Shown here one piece after another: positions 1 through 8,850 of a stretch of DNA of 64,000 bases. Each line of letters begins with the position of its first letter. Position 1 is the stretch's first letter. Origin of the DNA: Qipengyuania pelagi (lineage in GTDB: Bacteria; Pseudomonadota; Alphaproteobacteria; Sphingomonadales; Sphingomonadaceae); NCBI RefSeq assembly GCF_009827295.1, contig NZ_WTYD01000001.1, forward strand, positions 62,001 through 126,000. The letters are read 5' to 3'. Below the pieces are notes generated by a model, which saw only the letters and a program-made list of their open reading frames with translations, made no database searches and was not told where the DNA came from. The position numbers and the translations under genes were made by a program.

Positions 1-333
1 CGCAGCCCGTGGCGTGGCACGCTGATCGACCGGCCCGCCTGCCCCGAATGCGGCGAAAAGGCGCTGCGACCCGATGTCGTCTGGTTCGGCGAGATGCCTT
101 ACGAGATGGACCGGATTTTCGGCGCATTGCGTGAGGCGGATCTGTTCGTATCGATCGGCACGTCGGGCGCGGTCTATCCCGCCGCCGGTTTCGTGCGGAA
201 TGCGCGCGATCTGGGGGTGGCGACGCTGGAGCTCAATCTCGAAGCCAGCCAGGGTTCGCACTGGTTCGCCGAATCCCGCCACGGCCCTGCGAGCGTTCTG
301 GTGCCCGAATGGGTGGAGGAGATGCTCGGCTGA
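1..333 (+). CDS. cobB: Sir2-family NAD-dependent protein deacylase, C-terminal part (5' end outside window)
   Basis: Frame 1 is open from the first base to the TGA at 331-333. It encodes the last 110 residues of a sirtuin, which removes acyl groups from lysines using NAD. The visible part holds the second half of the zinc site (PACPECGEKALRPD, one CxxC), the RPDVVWFGE stretch that follows it in bacterial class III (CobB/SIRT5-like) enzymes, the FVSIGTSGAVYPAAG nucleotide-binding segment and the terminal LELNLE strand. The Rossmann glycine motif and catalytic His lie upstream of the window. It converges on the dedA-like gene with a 22-bp gap. The family call is firm; substrate preference cannot be judged. 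Confidence 0.93.
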   Translation, partial: RSPWRGTLIDRPACPECGEKALRPDVVWFGEMPYEMDRIFGALREADLFVSIGTSGAVYPAAGFVRNARDLGVATLELNLEASQGSHWFAESRHGPASVLVPEWVEEMLG

Positions 334-355
334 CGATCGCGCCGGGGCAATCGGT

Positions 356-922
356 TCAGCGCGAGAGGCGCCAGCGGCGTCGCAGCCACCATCCCAGACC
401 CGCGAAGAACAGGGCGAGGCCGGCGATGGCGAGGAGATAATGCGGCACCCGTTCCAGCCGCGCGCCGAGGCCCGCCAGCGTGGCTGCGAGGCTGTATCCG
501 ACCATGCTGACCAGGCTCGCCCAGAGCAGCGCCGCCAGCGCGTTCAGCGCGGCAAAGCGCCGCCAGCTGATCCTGGTCGTGCCGATCGCGATCGGGCTGA
601 CCGTGCGCAGGCCCCAGAGAAAGCGGAAGATCAGGATGAAGCCGGTCGGATGCCGCGCGATCGCGGCGAGCGCGCGGGCGAAGGCGGGCTTCGCGGTCCA
701 GCGGGTGAGGCGCGGATGATGGCGATAGCGGCGCCCGATCAGGAAGAATATCTGATCGGCGAGAAACGACCCGGTCGCTGCGGCGGCGATGACCAGCGGG
801 AGCGCGAGGAGGCCGCGATGCGCGAACAATCCTCCCGTGGCGACCGCCGTTTCGCCCTCGACCGCAGCACCCACGAACACCGCCAGAATGCCAAAGCGCG
901 CGATCAGCGCCTCAATGGTCAT
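356..922 (-). CDS. DedA/SNARE-associated family inner-membrane protein
   Basis: 188 residues, starting at MTIEALIARF. It has the DedA pattern: an N-terminal re-entrant segment with VGAAVEGETAV, then a GxxLADQxFFLIGRRY block, FRFLWGLRTVSPIAIG (the conserved FxRFxxGxR region) and two C-terminal membrane helices. DedA proteins act in the inner membrane and are linked to undecaprenyl-phosphate or phospholipid flipping and to proton-motive-force maintenance. The frame is open far upstream, but the chosen ATG overlaps the stop of the MoeB-like gene by 4 bp (ATGA), which indicates coupled translation. It is the last gene of a three-gene leftward operon. Confidence 0.88.
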   Translation of the reverse strand: MTIEALIARFGILAVFVGAAVEGETAVATGGLFAHRGLLALPLVIAAAATGSFLADQIFFLIGRRYRHHPRLTRWTAKPAFARALAAIARHPTGFILIFRFLWGLRTVSPIAIGTTRISWRRFAALNALAALLWASLVSMVGYSLAATLAGLGARLERVPHYLLAIAGLALFFAGLGWWLRRRWRLSR

Positions 923-1704
923 CCTCGCGATCCGCACCCCCGGCAGGCCGGGTCCTTCGAGATGCGGAAGCTGCGCATCGCGGGGGCCATCCCGTCCATG
1001 AGATGCACCGTTCCCCATTGGGCGCCGCCGTAATCGGTCACGCCGTCGAGCAGGGCGCGGATCGACTGCATGGCGGCGAAGCTGGCGGTCCAGCCCGCCA
1101 TCGCGCCCAGCATCCCATCTTCGGCACAGGTGTCGCAATCATCCGCATCGAAAGCATCGCCGACGAAACAACGATAGCAGGCTTGGTCGGCGCGGTGCCC
1201 GGCAAAGGCGCCGACCTGGCCCTGGAAACGCCCCACCGCGGCGGCCATCAGGGGGATGCCCGTCCGCACACAGGCATCCGACACGGCGAGGCGCGTGGCG
1301 AAGGTGTCCGTCCCGTCGAGGACGAGATCTGCGTCCCTCACCAGCGCTTCGGCATTGGCCGCATCGATCCGGCGATCGCTGATCGTCACGTCGAGCTCGG
1401 GGTCGAAACCGGTGATCCAGCGCTTCGCGATCACCGCCTTGCCATGGCCGATATCGCGCGTGGTGTAGAGCGTCTGGCGCTGGAGATTGGACAATTCGAC
1501 CCGGTCGTCGTCCACCAAAGTCAGTTTCCCGATACCCGCCGCCGCCAGATACTGGAGCGCCGGGCTGCCGATCCCGCCGAGCCCGATCAGGACCAGATGC
1601 CTGCGCGCCAGCGCGACCTGGCCTGCGCCCCCGATCTCGGGCAGGACGATATGGCGTGCGAACCGATCGAGGCGCGCTTCGGATAGGGTAGGGGCAGCCG
1701 TCAT
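919..1704 (-). CDS. moeB: HesA/MoeB/ThiF-family adenylyltransferase (sulfur-carrier activating enzyme)
   Basis: 261 residues. It adenylates the C-terminal glycine of a ubiquitin-like sulfur carrier (MoaD or ThiS) for molybdopterin or thiamine synthesis. Visible are RFARHIVLPEIGGAGQ, the nucleotide loop GLGGIGSPALQYLAAAG, DDDRVELSNLQRQ with the R and N that contact ATP, the DGTDTFATR motif, and two CxxC pairs for structural zinc (CDTC and the terminal CRGC). No rhodanese domain follows, so it is the short form. It overlaps the DUF983 gene upstream and dedA downstream by 4 bp each. MoeB versus ThiF cannot be separated without the partner gene. Confidence 0.87.
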   Translation of the reverse strand: MTAAPTLSEARLDRFARHIVLPEIGGAGQVALARRHLVLIGLGGIGSPALQYLAAAGIGKLTLVDDDRVELSNLQRQTLYTTRDIGHGKAVIAKRWITGFDPELDVTISDRRIDAANAEALVRDADLVLDGTDTFATRLAVSDACVRTGIPLMAAAVGRFQGQVGAFAGHRADQACYRCFVGDAFDADDCDTCAEDGMLGAMAGWTASFAAMQSIRALLDGVTDYGGAQWGTVHLMDGMAPAMRSFRISKDPACRGCGSRG

Positions 1705-2114
1705 GCCTCGCTGTCCTCGGCAACGCGCTCTTTCCTGAAGCCATGCATCCCGTTCCACCATTGCAGCGCGATCACCGCGCCCTTGGACGGCTGGATCAGC
1801 GCCAGCAACATCGCCACCGCCAGAGCGAAGACGATCGCGGTGAGGGCGAGGATCGACAGGTCGAAATCGAGCACCAGCATGATGAGGATCGGGGCGAGCA
1901 CGTGCCCGGTGATGAAGATCGCGACATAGGCGGGAAAATCGTCCGATCGCTGCTCGCGCAGGTCGAGCGCGCAGCACGGGCAGTGATCCTTCGGCTTGAG
2001 CCAGGCGCGGAACAGTTTTCCCTCGCCGCAGCGCGGGCATTTGCCGAGAAACCCGCGCAGCAGCGCTGCCGGAAAATTCTGTGGCAATTCGTAAGGTAGA
2101 GGGGGAGGGGCCAT
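1701..2114 (-). CDS. DUF983 family membrane protein with zinc-ribbon-like cysteines
   Basis: 137 residues. The N-terminal half carries GKCPRCGEGKLF and HCPCCALDL, two CxxC pairs resembling a zinc ribbon. Two membrane helices follow (about residues 60-80 and 85-107), then a conserved WWNGMHGFRKE tail. This is the DUF983 family, common in alphaproteobacteria and often near cytochrome oxidase or Nudix genes; no function is established. It is the first gene of the leftward operon, and its stop overlaps the MoeB start (ATGA). Confidence 0.85.
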   Translation of the reverse strand: MAPPPLPYELPQNFPAALLRGFLGKCPRCGEGKLFRAWLKPKDHCPCCALDLREQRSDDFPAYVAIFITGHVLAPILIMLVLDFDLSILALTAIVFALAVAMLLALIQPSKGAVIALQWWNGMHGFRKERVAEDSEA

Positions 2115-2196
2115 GCGAAATCCCTAGGCGCTTCCAGCCCGGCTCGGAACCACTTTTCGACCTTGCTGGAGCCCGCGAGAAACGGACTCCGTCGCC

Positions 2197-3609
2197 TCAG
2201 TTCTCCAGCTGCCGCAGCAGGCTGCGCACGTCGCCGTCCATGTCGGCGTCGCGCTGGCGCAGGTCCTCGATCAGGCGCACGGCGTGGATCACGGTGGAAT
2301 GGTCGCGCCCGCCGAACTTGCGGCCGATCTCGGGATAGCTGCGCGGCGTCAGCACCTTCGACAGATACATCGCCACCTGACGCGGGCGCACCACCGCGCG
2401 GGCGCGGCGCTTGCTCGACATCTCGCTGCGGTCGATGCGGTAGAACTGGCAGACGGTGCGCTGGATTTCGTCGATCGTGATCCGGCGGCGATTGGCCGAG
2501 AGAATGTCGGTCAGCTGCTCCTCGGCCAGCTGCAAGGACACTTCCTGCCCCGTCAATTGGGCATAGGCGATCAGCTTGTTGAGGCCGCCGACCAGCTCGC
2601 GGACGTTACGCGTGATGGTGCGGGCGAGGAAATCGATCACATCGCCCGGAACTTCGAGCGGGGCGAACTTGGTCAGCTTGGATTCGAGGATCGACTTCCT
2701 GAGCTCGATATCGGCGGGCTGCATATCCGCGACGAGACCCATGGAAAGGCGGCTGAGGAGGCGCGGTTCGACCCCGTCCAGCGCCTGCGGCGCGCGGTCG
2801 GCGGCGAAGACCAGGCGCTTGCCCTCGGCCAGGAGCGCATCGATCGTGTAGAGCAGTTCCTCCTGCGCTGAAGCCTTGCCGATGATGAACTGGATATCGT
2901 CGACGAGCAGCAGATCGAAGCTGCGCAGGCGCGCCTTGAACTCGATCATCTGATTCTGCTTCAGCGCCTGGACGAATTCGACCATGAAGCGTTCGGCGCT
3001 GCAATAGAAGATGCGGCTGCGCGGATGGGCCTTGAGGAAGCTGTGGCCGATGGCGTGCAGGAGGTGGGTCTTGCCCTGGCCGGTCCCCGCCTTGAGATAG
3101 AGCGGGCTGAACTGGGGCCGTTCGGGCGCGGCCATGCGCTGCGCCGCGTTGCAGGCGAGGATATTCGCTTCGCCCGTGACGAAGGCGGCGAAGGTCAACA
3201 TCGGGTCGAGCCCGACGCTGGAGGTGAAGCCGGTATCGCCGATCGTATCGGCGGCGATCGCCATCATCCCGGTATCGGCGCCGTCATTGGCGGCGCGGCG
3301 GCCATCGGTGTGGACGTGCAGGTCGGCGACCTTGCGACGGCCGGGATGCACGCTGATCCGCACATTGCGCACGTCCGCGCAGGCGATCTTCCATGCCAGC
3401 GACAGGCGGTCGGCAAAGCGGTCCTGCACCCATTTGGCGGCGAATTCGGTGGGCAGGAACAGGTCGAGCGTCCCCGTGTCACGGTCGATGCCGCCGACCT
3501 GGATCGGCTTGATCCACTGGCTGTGCAATTGGTGACCGAGATCCTTGCGCAGGCCCTGGCTGATATCGCCCCAGTCCGCCGCAAGATTGATAGCTTCGAG
3601 GTCTTCCAT
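2197..3609 (-). CDS. dnaA: Chromosomal replication initiator protein DnaA
   Basis: 470 residues from MEDLEAINLAADW. DnaA binds boxes at oriC and melts the origin. Domain I covers about residues 10-80 (GHQLHSQWIKPIQ). The AAA+ domain has Walker A GTGQGKTHLLHA and Walker B LLLVDDIQFI. The C-terminal helix-turn-helix holds the signature FGGRDHSTVIHA. The frame is open to a TTG at 3726, which would add 39 residues rich in Arg and Ser that do not look like domain I, so the internal ATG was chosen. A GGGA lies about 7 nt upstream of it. The gene stands alone, with rpsT divergently spaced upstream on the same strand. Confidence 0.95.
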   Translation of the reverse strand: MEDLEAINLAADWGDISQGLRKDLGHQLHSQWIKPIQVGGIDRDTGTLDLFLPTEFAAKWVQDRFADRLSLAWKIACADVRNVRISVHPGRRKVADLHVHTDGRRAANDGADTGMMAIAADTIGDTGFTSSVGLDPMLTFAAFVTGEANILACNAAQRMAAPERPQFSPLYLKAGTGQGKTHLLHAIGHSFLKAHPRSRIFYCSAERFMVEFVQALKQNQMIEFKARLRSFDLLLVDDIQFIIGKASAQEELLYTIDALLAEGKRLVFAADRAPQALDGVEPRLLSRLSMGLVADMQPADIELRKSILESKLTKFAPLEVPGDVIDFLARTITRNVRELVGGLNKLIAYAQLTGQEVSLQLAEEQLTDILSANRRRITIDEIQRTVCQFYRIDRSEMSSKRRARAVVRPRQVAMYLSKVLTPRSYPEIGRKFGGRDHSTVIHAVRLIEDLRQRDADMDGDVRSLLRQLEN

Positions 3610-4071
3610 GTATTCGTCCCGACCCTTCTGCCGTTCCAGTCGACGCTGCTGCGCGCCGTCACTTGTTCTACCCATCGTACCCGCACCCGTCCCGTCACCG
3701 GAAGCGCGCTCGCTTCCGGCGTTCAAGCCCCCCTAAAGGCGTTTCGACAAAGCTTCGCACCGCTGCGGAATCGCTGTCCCGCAGGCTCCCCCGCTCGATC
3801 AGATTGTGAAGCCGGGCGCTGTGCATTCGCTCGGCGTGGGATTGTTCTAAGTCGGTCTCGGAGCGAGTCGCAAGTGGGGACAAGGCAAAAAATCTGAAAT
3901 AAAGCGCTTGACCGGCCAAGACCCGCAGAGCGCCGTTCAAGCCTATGAAATCGCTCGATCTTGCCGATTTCGGATCCTGCGAATCATGACATTACCGAAG
4001 CTTGCCCGGAGCTAATGTTACGGCGTGGTTACGGCCTTACGACGTCACGCGACGGATGTGATCCGAACGTC
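3610..4071. other. dnaA upstream region, no gene
   Basis: About 460 bases between the chosen dnaA start and the rpsT terminator. They contain an A-rich patch near 3890-3902 (caaaaaatctgaaataaa). I found no clear DnaA box (TTATCCACA or one-mismatch forms) and no A+T-rich 13-mer array, so I do not call an origin here. The dnaA promoter presumably lies in this stretch, but no convincing -35/-10 pair stood out. Confidence 0.6.
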
Positions 4072-4105
4072 AAAAGGCCGCCGCGATCGCCCGCGACGGC
4101 CTTTT
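4072..4105 (-). terminator. Rho-independent terminator of rpsT
   Basis: Inverted repeat aaaaggccgccgcg / cgcgacggcctttt, one mismatch, 6-base loop, with T runs on both sides. It lies 48 bp downstream of the rpsT stop in the leftward direction. Confidence 0.85.
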
Positions 4106-4153
4106 CGAATAGAGTGCCCTGCCGACCCGGTTGGGGCCAGCGCGTAGCCGGTC

Positions 4154-4414
4154 TTAGAGAGCAGCGACGCGCTTCGACAGACGGCTCATCTTGCGCGAGG
4201 CGGTGTTCTTGTGAAGCACGCCGCGCGAAACGCCGCGCGCCAGTTCGGGCTGGGCTGCCTTGAGGGCGTCGGTCGCGGCCTGCTTGTCGCCTTCGGCAAC
4301 CGCGCTCTCGACCTTCTTGAGGTGCGTGCGGATGCGGCTCATGCGGGCGGTGTTCACTTCGGCCCGGCGCTCGTTGCGGCGGATGCGCTTCTTGGCTTGC
4401 GGCGTATTGGCCAT
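4154..4414 (-). CDS. rpsT: 30S ribosomal protein S20
   Basis: 86 residues, the normal S20 length. It starts [17 protein letters not shown] and ends with the family's [20 protein letters not shown]20 is a primary 16S rRNA-binding protein needed for 30S assembly. The sequence is highly basic and helical throughout. It is monocistronic, with a strong terminator 48 bp downstream and dnaA beyond it on the same strand, the usual alphaproteobacterial order. Confidence 0.97.
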   Translation of the reverse strand: MANTPQAKKRIRRNERRAEVNTARMSRIRTHLKKVESAVAEGDKQAATDALKAAQPELARGVSRGVLHKNTASRKMSRLSKRVAAL

Positions 4415-4570
4415 GTCGGTCCTTGTCTGGCTCGTAGCTTTGGCGCCTGCCTGATGGAGCGGCGCGGTGGTTGATCGAATCTCGGATTAAGAGACGGCGC
4501 GTTACCGCCGGAAAGCGGCGCACATACGCAGGTGGGCGCGAATCGTCAAGGAAATTGCCAGGTGTCGAAA

Positions 4571-5386
4571 TCAGCGCTGGCAGACAGGGCAGAACCAGGT
4601 GCTGCGCCCGCCCTGGACGATGCGGCGGATCGTGCCGCCATCTTCACGGTGGCAGGCCTGTCCCTCGCGCCCATACACGTCGAAGCGAGTCGCGAAATAG
4701 CCGAGTTCGCCGTCGGGCTGCGCGAAATCGCGCAGGGTCGATCCGCCATCGCGAATCGATTGTTCGAGCGCGTCGCGGATCGCGGGGACGAGCCGCTCGA
4801 GCTGGGGTCGGGTGACTTTCGCGCCCGCCTTTCGCGGATCGATCCGCGCCCGCCACAAGGCCTCGCAGACATAGATATTGCCGAGCCCCGCGACGACGCG
4901 CTGATCGAGGAGCAGGAGCTTGATCGCGGGTTTGCGCCCCTTGGTCGCATCACGCAAATGGACGGCCGTCAGTGCGTCGCCGAGCGGTTCTGGGCCGAGC
5001 GCGGCGAAGGGTTTCCAGCGGTCGAGTTCGGGCGCGAGCAGCAGGTCGACCGATCCGAAGCGGCGCGGATCGTTCAGGGCGAAGCGGTGATGGGCGGTCT
5101 CGATCACCAGATGGTCGTGCGTTTCGTCCCGTTCGGGATCGATCCGCCAGCGCCCGCTCATACCGAGATGGAACACCATCACGTGATCGCGATTCGTATG
5201 GATCAGCCCGTATTTCGCCCGCCGCGACAGGCCGGAGACCTGCGCGCCCGTCAGCGCCTGGACGAGGCCGGGCGGGAAGGGGCGGCGCAGATCGGGCCGA
5301 TTGACCGTGACGCGCGTGATCGTCGCCCCGTCGAGGAATCGCGCCAGACCGCGCACCGTGGTTTCGACTTCGGGAAGTTCCGGCAT
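4571..5386 (-). CDS. mutM: Formamidopyrimidine-DNA glycosylase (bifunctional DNA glycosylase/AP lyase)
   Basis: 271 residues. It removes 8-oxoguanine and formamidopyrimidines and nicks at the abasic site. The catalytic N-terminus PELPEVET (Pro2, Glu3) is intact, as are the Lys57-region SRRAKYGL, the helix-two-turn-helix GLGNIYVCEALW and the C-terminal FCPVCQR half of the zinc finger. The first half of the finger is odd: it reads ACHREDGGTI, with only one Cys where family members have two, so the fourth metal ligand may be the adjacent His or may be lost. It diverges from ubiE across 56 bp. Confidence 0.95.
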   Translation of the reverse strand: MPELPEVETTVRGLARFLDGATITRVTVNRPDLRRPFPPGLVQALTGAQVSGLSRRAKYGLIHTNRDHVMVFHLGMSGRWRIDPERDETHDHLVIETAHHRFALNDPRRFGSVDLLLAPELDRWKPFAALGPEPLGDALTAVHLRDATKGRKPAIKLLLLDQRVVAGLGNIYVCEALWRARIDPRKAGAKVTRPQLERLVPAIRDALEQSIRDGGSTLRDFAQPDGELGYFATRFDVYGREGQACHREDGGTIRRIVQGGRSTWFCPVCQR

Positions 5387-5442
5387 CCGGGGCCTCTGAC
5401 ACCCCTTTGCCCTCCCGGCAATTCCCCCTAAGGCCTTGCCCC

Positions 5443-6186
5443 ATGACCCACGCCGATCACGATACCGTCTCCTTCGGATACGAAGACATCGCCCCAGACG
5501 AGAAGACCGCCCGCGTCGGCGCCGTCTTCTCCAATGTCGCGAGCAAATACGACATCATGAACGATGCCATGTCGGGGGGGATGCACCGCCTGTGGAAGGA
5601 CCGTTTCGTCAGCCGGGTGAAACCGCAATATGGCGAAGCGGTGCTGGACATGGCGGGCGGCACGGGCGACATCGCCTTCCGCATGGCGGCGCGCGGGGCG
5701 GAAGTGACCGTGGCGGACATCAATCAGGATATGCTCGACGTCGGAATCGAACGCGCGATGGAGCGCGGGATCACCGGCCTGTCGTGGTCGTGCCAGAATG
5801 CGGAGGAGCTGACCTATCCCTCGCGCCAGTTCGACGCCTATACGATCGCCTTCGGGATCCGCAATGTGACCCGGATCGATCAGGCGCTGAAGGAAGCGCA
5901 TCGCGTCCTCAAATATGGCGGGCGGTTCTTCTGCCTCGAATTCTCGACCGTCGAATGGCCGGGTTTCAAGGAAGCCTATGATTTCTACTCGCACAAGCTT
6001 GTGCCGCAGATCGGCAAGATGGTGGCGGGTGACGAGGACAGCTATCGCTATCTGATCGAATCGATCCGCCGCTTCCCGCCCATGCCCGAATTCGAACGCA
6101 TGATCCGCGATGCGGGCTTCGAAAACACGCGGGTGGAGCCGATCATGGGCGGATTGGTCGCGATCCATTCGGGCTGGAAGGTCTGA
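5443..6186 (+). CDS. ubiE: Bifunctional demethylmenaquinone/2-methoxy-6-polyprenyl-1,4-benzoquinol methyltransferase
   Basis: 247 residues. It carries out the C-methylation step of ubiquinone synthesis with S-adenosylmethionine. Visible are the UbiE signature AVFSNVASKYDIMND and GMHRLWKDRF, the SAM loop VLDMAGGTGDIAFRMA, and the late motifs AFGIRNVTR and GGLVAIHSGWK. The frame is open to a GTG at 5407, but MTHADHD fits the family length. The downstream ubiB TTG start is 5 bp after the stop, so the two are co-transcribed. Confidence 0.96.
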   Translation: MTHADHDTVSFGYEDIAPDEKTARVGAVFSNVASKYDIMNDAMSGGMHRLWKDRFVSRVKPQYGEAVLDMAGGTGDIAFRMAARGAEVTVADINQDMLDVGIERAMERGITGLSWSCQNAEELTYPSRQFDAYTIAFGIRNVTRIDQALKEAHRVLKYGGRFFCLEFSTVEWPGFKEAYDFYSHKLVPQIGKMVAGDEDSYRYLIESIRRFPPMPEFERMIRDAGFENTRVEPIMGGLVAIHSGWKV

Positions 6187-6190
6187 GGAT

Positions 6191-7747
6191 TTGACCAGAC
6201 CTTCCACGCATATCTGGCGGCTCCTGAAATGGGGCCGCACCCTCGCGCGGCACGGGGCGCTGCGCGGGATCGAGCGCGATCCGAACACGCCCGTTCAGGT
6301 GAAGCGACTGGCGCGGCTGGCGCGCTTCGGCACGATCCAGCCCAAAGAGCCCGATTATGCCGGAGCCTTCCAGGCGATCGGTCCCGCCGCGATCAAGCTC
6401 GGCCAGACGCTGGCGACCCGGCCCGATCTCGTCGGCGATGATGCGGCGCGTAACCTGCTGGGCTTGCAGGACAGCCTCCCGCCCGTGCCCTTCGCCGAGA
6501 TCGAGGCGGCGATGGAGGCGGCTTACGGTCAGAAGCTCGACACGCTGTTCGCCAGTATCGAGCCCGATCCGGTTGGCGCGGCCTCGATCGCGCAGGTCCA
6601 TCGCGGGGTGACGACCGACGGACGCACCGTCGCCATCAAGGTGCTGCGCCCCGGCATCCGCGAACGCTTCGCGCGCGACATCCAGACCTATGAATGGGCC
6701 GCCGCACACCTGGAAGCGATGGGCTCGCCCGAGGCGCGCCGGCTGCGGCCCGCGCTGACGATCGCCAATTTCAAGCGCTGGACCTTGCGCGAACTCGATC
6801 TGCGGCGCGAGGCGGCGAGCGCGTCCGAACTTGCCGAAGCGATGCGCGGCACGGCGCGCTATATGATTCCTCAGGTCGATTGGGATCGCACCAACGGCCG
6901 GGTGATGACGATCGAATGGATCGACGGGATCAAGATCTCGCGCACCGAGGATCTGCTCGCGCAAGGCCACGATCTCGCCGATCTGGCGGAGCGGCTGGTG
7001 CTGGCCTTCCTCAAGCAGGCGATCAGCTACGGCTATTTTCACGCCGACATGCATCAGGGCAATCTGTTCGTGAAAGCGGACGGAACGATCGCGGCGATCG
7101 ATTTCGGCATTATGGGCCGGATCGACCGGCAGGCGCGGCAATGGCTGGCGGAAATCCTCTACGGGCTGACCACGGGCGATTATCGCCGCGTCGCCGAGAT
7201 CCATTTCGAGGCGCAATACGTGCCTTCTCACCATTCGGTCGACGAATTCGCGACCGCGCTGCGGGCGGTGGGCGAACCGATGCGCGGCAAGCCGGTGAGC
7301 GAGTTGAGCGTCGGCCAGATGCTCGACGGGCTGTTCGCGATCACGCGGGATTTCGACATGCAGACCCAGCCGCATCTCCTTCTGCTTCAGAAGACGATGG
7401 TAATGGTCGAAGGCATCGCCACCCAGCTCAATCCCAGCATCAATATGTGGGATGTCAGCGCCCCGTTCGTGCGCGAATGGATTCGCGACGAGCTGGGGCC
7501 GGAAGCCGCGCTGGCTGACCGCATTCGCGAGGATACCGAGACGCTGCTGCGCGTGCCCGCGCTGATCCGGCGGCTGGAGGAAATGTATCCCCCGCGCGGC
7601 GGGGCGCCCGAACCGCCGCCTTTGCCCGCAATCGAACTGATCGGTGAGAGGCATTCTCGCGAGAGTGGTTGGCTCGGCTATCTCGTCGCGGCTCTGGGGG
7701 GAGGGGGTCTGGCATGGCTGGCAGCGGCGCAGGGCTGGATCGGCTAG
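6191..7747 (+). CDS. ubiB: Ubiquinone biosynthesis protein UbiB (atypical ADCK-type kinase-like)
   Basis: 518 residues from a TTG start. UbiB is an ABC1/ADCK-family ATPase needed for ubiquinone synthesis. Motifs seen are the KxGQ motif IKLGQTLATRPDLVG, the Ala-rich loop ASIAQVHRG, AIKVLRPG, ELDLRREA, the catalytic-loop analogue YFHADMHQGNLFV and the DFG analogue AIDFGIMGR. One or two hydrophobic segments close the C-terminus, which anchors it to the membrane. The TTG was chosen because GAGGA stands 3 nt before it and it directly follows ubiE; an ATG at 6110 would overlap ubiE by 77 bp. Confidence 0.94.
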   Translation: MTRPSTHIWRLLKWGRTLARHGALRGIERDPNTPVQVKRLARLARFGTIQPKEPDYAGAFQAIGPAAIKLGQTLATRPDLVGDDAARNLLGLQDSLPPVPFAEIEAAMEAAYGQKLDTLFASIEPDPVGAASIAQVHRGVTTDGRTVAIKVLRPGIRERFARDIQTYEWAAAHLEAMGSPEARRLRPALTIANFKRWTLRELDLRREAASASELAEAMRGTARYMIPQVDWDRTNGRVMTIEWIDGIKISRTEDLLAQGHDLADLAERLVLAFLKQAISYGYFHADMHQGNLFVKADGTIAAIDFGIMGRIDRQARQWLAEILYGLTTGDYRRVAEIHFEAQYVPSHHSVDEFATALRAVGEPMRGKPVSELSVGQMLDGLFAITRDFDMQTQPHLLLLQKTMVMVEGIATQLNPSINMWDVSAPFVREWIRDELGPEAALADRIREDTETLLRVPALIRRLEEMYPPRGGAPEPPPLPAIELIGERHSRESGWLGYLVAALGGGGLAWLAAAQGWIG

Positions 7748-8850
7748 GTCCCGCCCGGTTCGGCGCGCTGCCCGAGCGGCCGCTGCGCCTCCTGCCGCGC
7801 TGGCTGGGGATCGCCCTGCTGATCCTCACGGCCATCGCCTGCATCGCCAATATTGCGAGCCTGCAAACGCTCGACCAGCGCCTCGAAAGCCAGAACGCCG
7901 TCCGCAGCGAGAGCGGAGCGCGCGCCGACATGGACCTGTACCGCACGATCAATGCGCGGGTGGCGGCGGGTGAGGGGTATTATGCGGTCGCCACCGACGA
8001 GCATCGGCGCACCAATTATCCGACCGCTCCCTTCGTAACCGTGCGCACGCCGGTGCTGGCCTGGACCACGGCTTTATGGGGAGCGGAAGGATGGCGGGGG
8101 ATCGCGATCCTCCTGTGGGTCGCGAATATCCTCGCCTGGCACGCGGCGCTGGCGAAGCGCGGATCGCGGTTCGAGCGGATGGGCGCGGCGCTGATCGTCG
8201 CGCTGTTCGGCCTCGTCGCCCTGATCCCCGAAATCGCGACCAGCCACGAGGCGCTGGCCGGACTGGCGCTCTCCCTGGCGCTGGCCTTGTCGGAGCGGTT
8301 CTTCGCGGCGGCGCTGATCATCGCCTTCGCCGCATCGGCGCTGCGCCTTTTGGCGCTGCCGTTCCTGCTTTTGTGGGGCGCGCTCAGCCTGCTCCAGCGG
8401 CGCTGGCGGCGGGCCGTGGCGCTTGGAGCTGCCGTGATCCTTCTTGCGATCGGAATCGCTTTCCACGCCCATGCGGTGGCCGCGGCACGCCTGCCGGGCG
8501 ATCTCGTCTCGGACGGGTGGCAGGCGCTGATCGGACCGGCGCTGCCGCTCTACGGGGTCAATCTGCTGACCATCCTCCAGGAACTGCCCGTCTGGCTCGC
8601 CGGACCGCTCGGCGTTTTGCCGCTATTGGGCTGGGCAGCCTTGGGAGGGCGGATGGGAACGCTGGCATTCGGCTGGTTCCTGGGCTTCGGCCTGTTCGTC
8701 GCCCTGTTCGCGCGGCTCGACAATTTCTACTGGATGGGTCTCGTCGTGCCCGCCTATGGCGTCGGCCTCGTTTTCGTGCCGCGCGCCATCGGGGACGCGC
8801 TCAGCCGACGCGAAATTTCGAGCGCCGCCGCCGCCACGGCCACACCCTGA
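7714..8850 (+). CDS. Polytopic membrane protein of unknown function (GT-C-like layout)
   Basis: 378 residues; the ATG lies 34 bp inside ubiB, behind a purine-rich GGGGGAGGGGG. One membrane helix (about 30-48) is followed by a soluble loop with YYAVATDEHRRTNYPT and VRTPVLAW, then about eight further helices. A single helix, a long extracytoplasmic loop and then many helices resembles GT-C glycosyltransferases that use lipid-linked sugars, but I see no certain catalytic Asp pair. Translational overlap suggests co-expression with ubiB. Its 3' end overlaps the opposite-strand DUF4345-like gene by 50 bp. Confidence 0.8.
   Translation: MAGSGAGLDRLGPARFGALPERPLRLLPRWLGIALLILTAIACIANIASLQTLDQRLESQNAVRSESGARADMDLYRTINARVAAGEGYYAVATDEHRRTNYPTAPFVTVRTPVLAWTTALWGAEGWRGIAILLWVANILAWHAALAKRGSRFERMGAALIVALFGLVALIPEIATSHEALAGLALSLALALSERFFAAALIIAFAASALRLLALPFLLLWGALSLLQRRWRRAVALGAAVILLAIGIAFHAHAVAAARLPGDLVSDGWQALIGPALPLYGVNLLTILQELPVWLAGPLGVLPLLGWAALGGRMGTLAFGWFLGFGLFVALFARLDNFYWMGLVVPAYGVGLVFVPRAIGDALSRREISSAAAATATP

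Noticed and set aside
3610..4071. Chromosome origin next to dnaA
   Set aside because: No DnaA-box cluster or A+T-rich unwinding region could be seen, and in many alphaproteobacteria oriC is not at dnaA.
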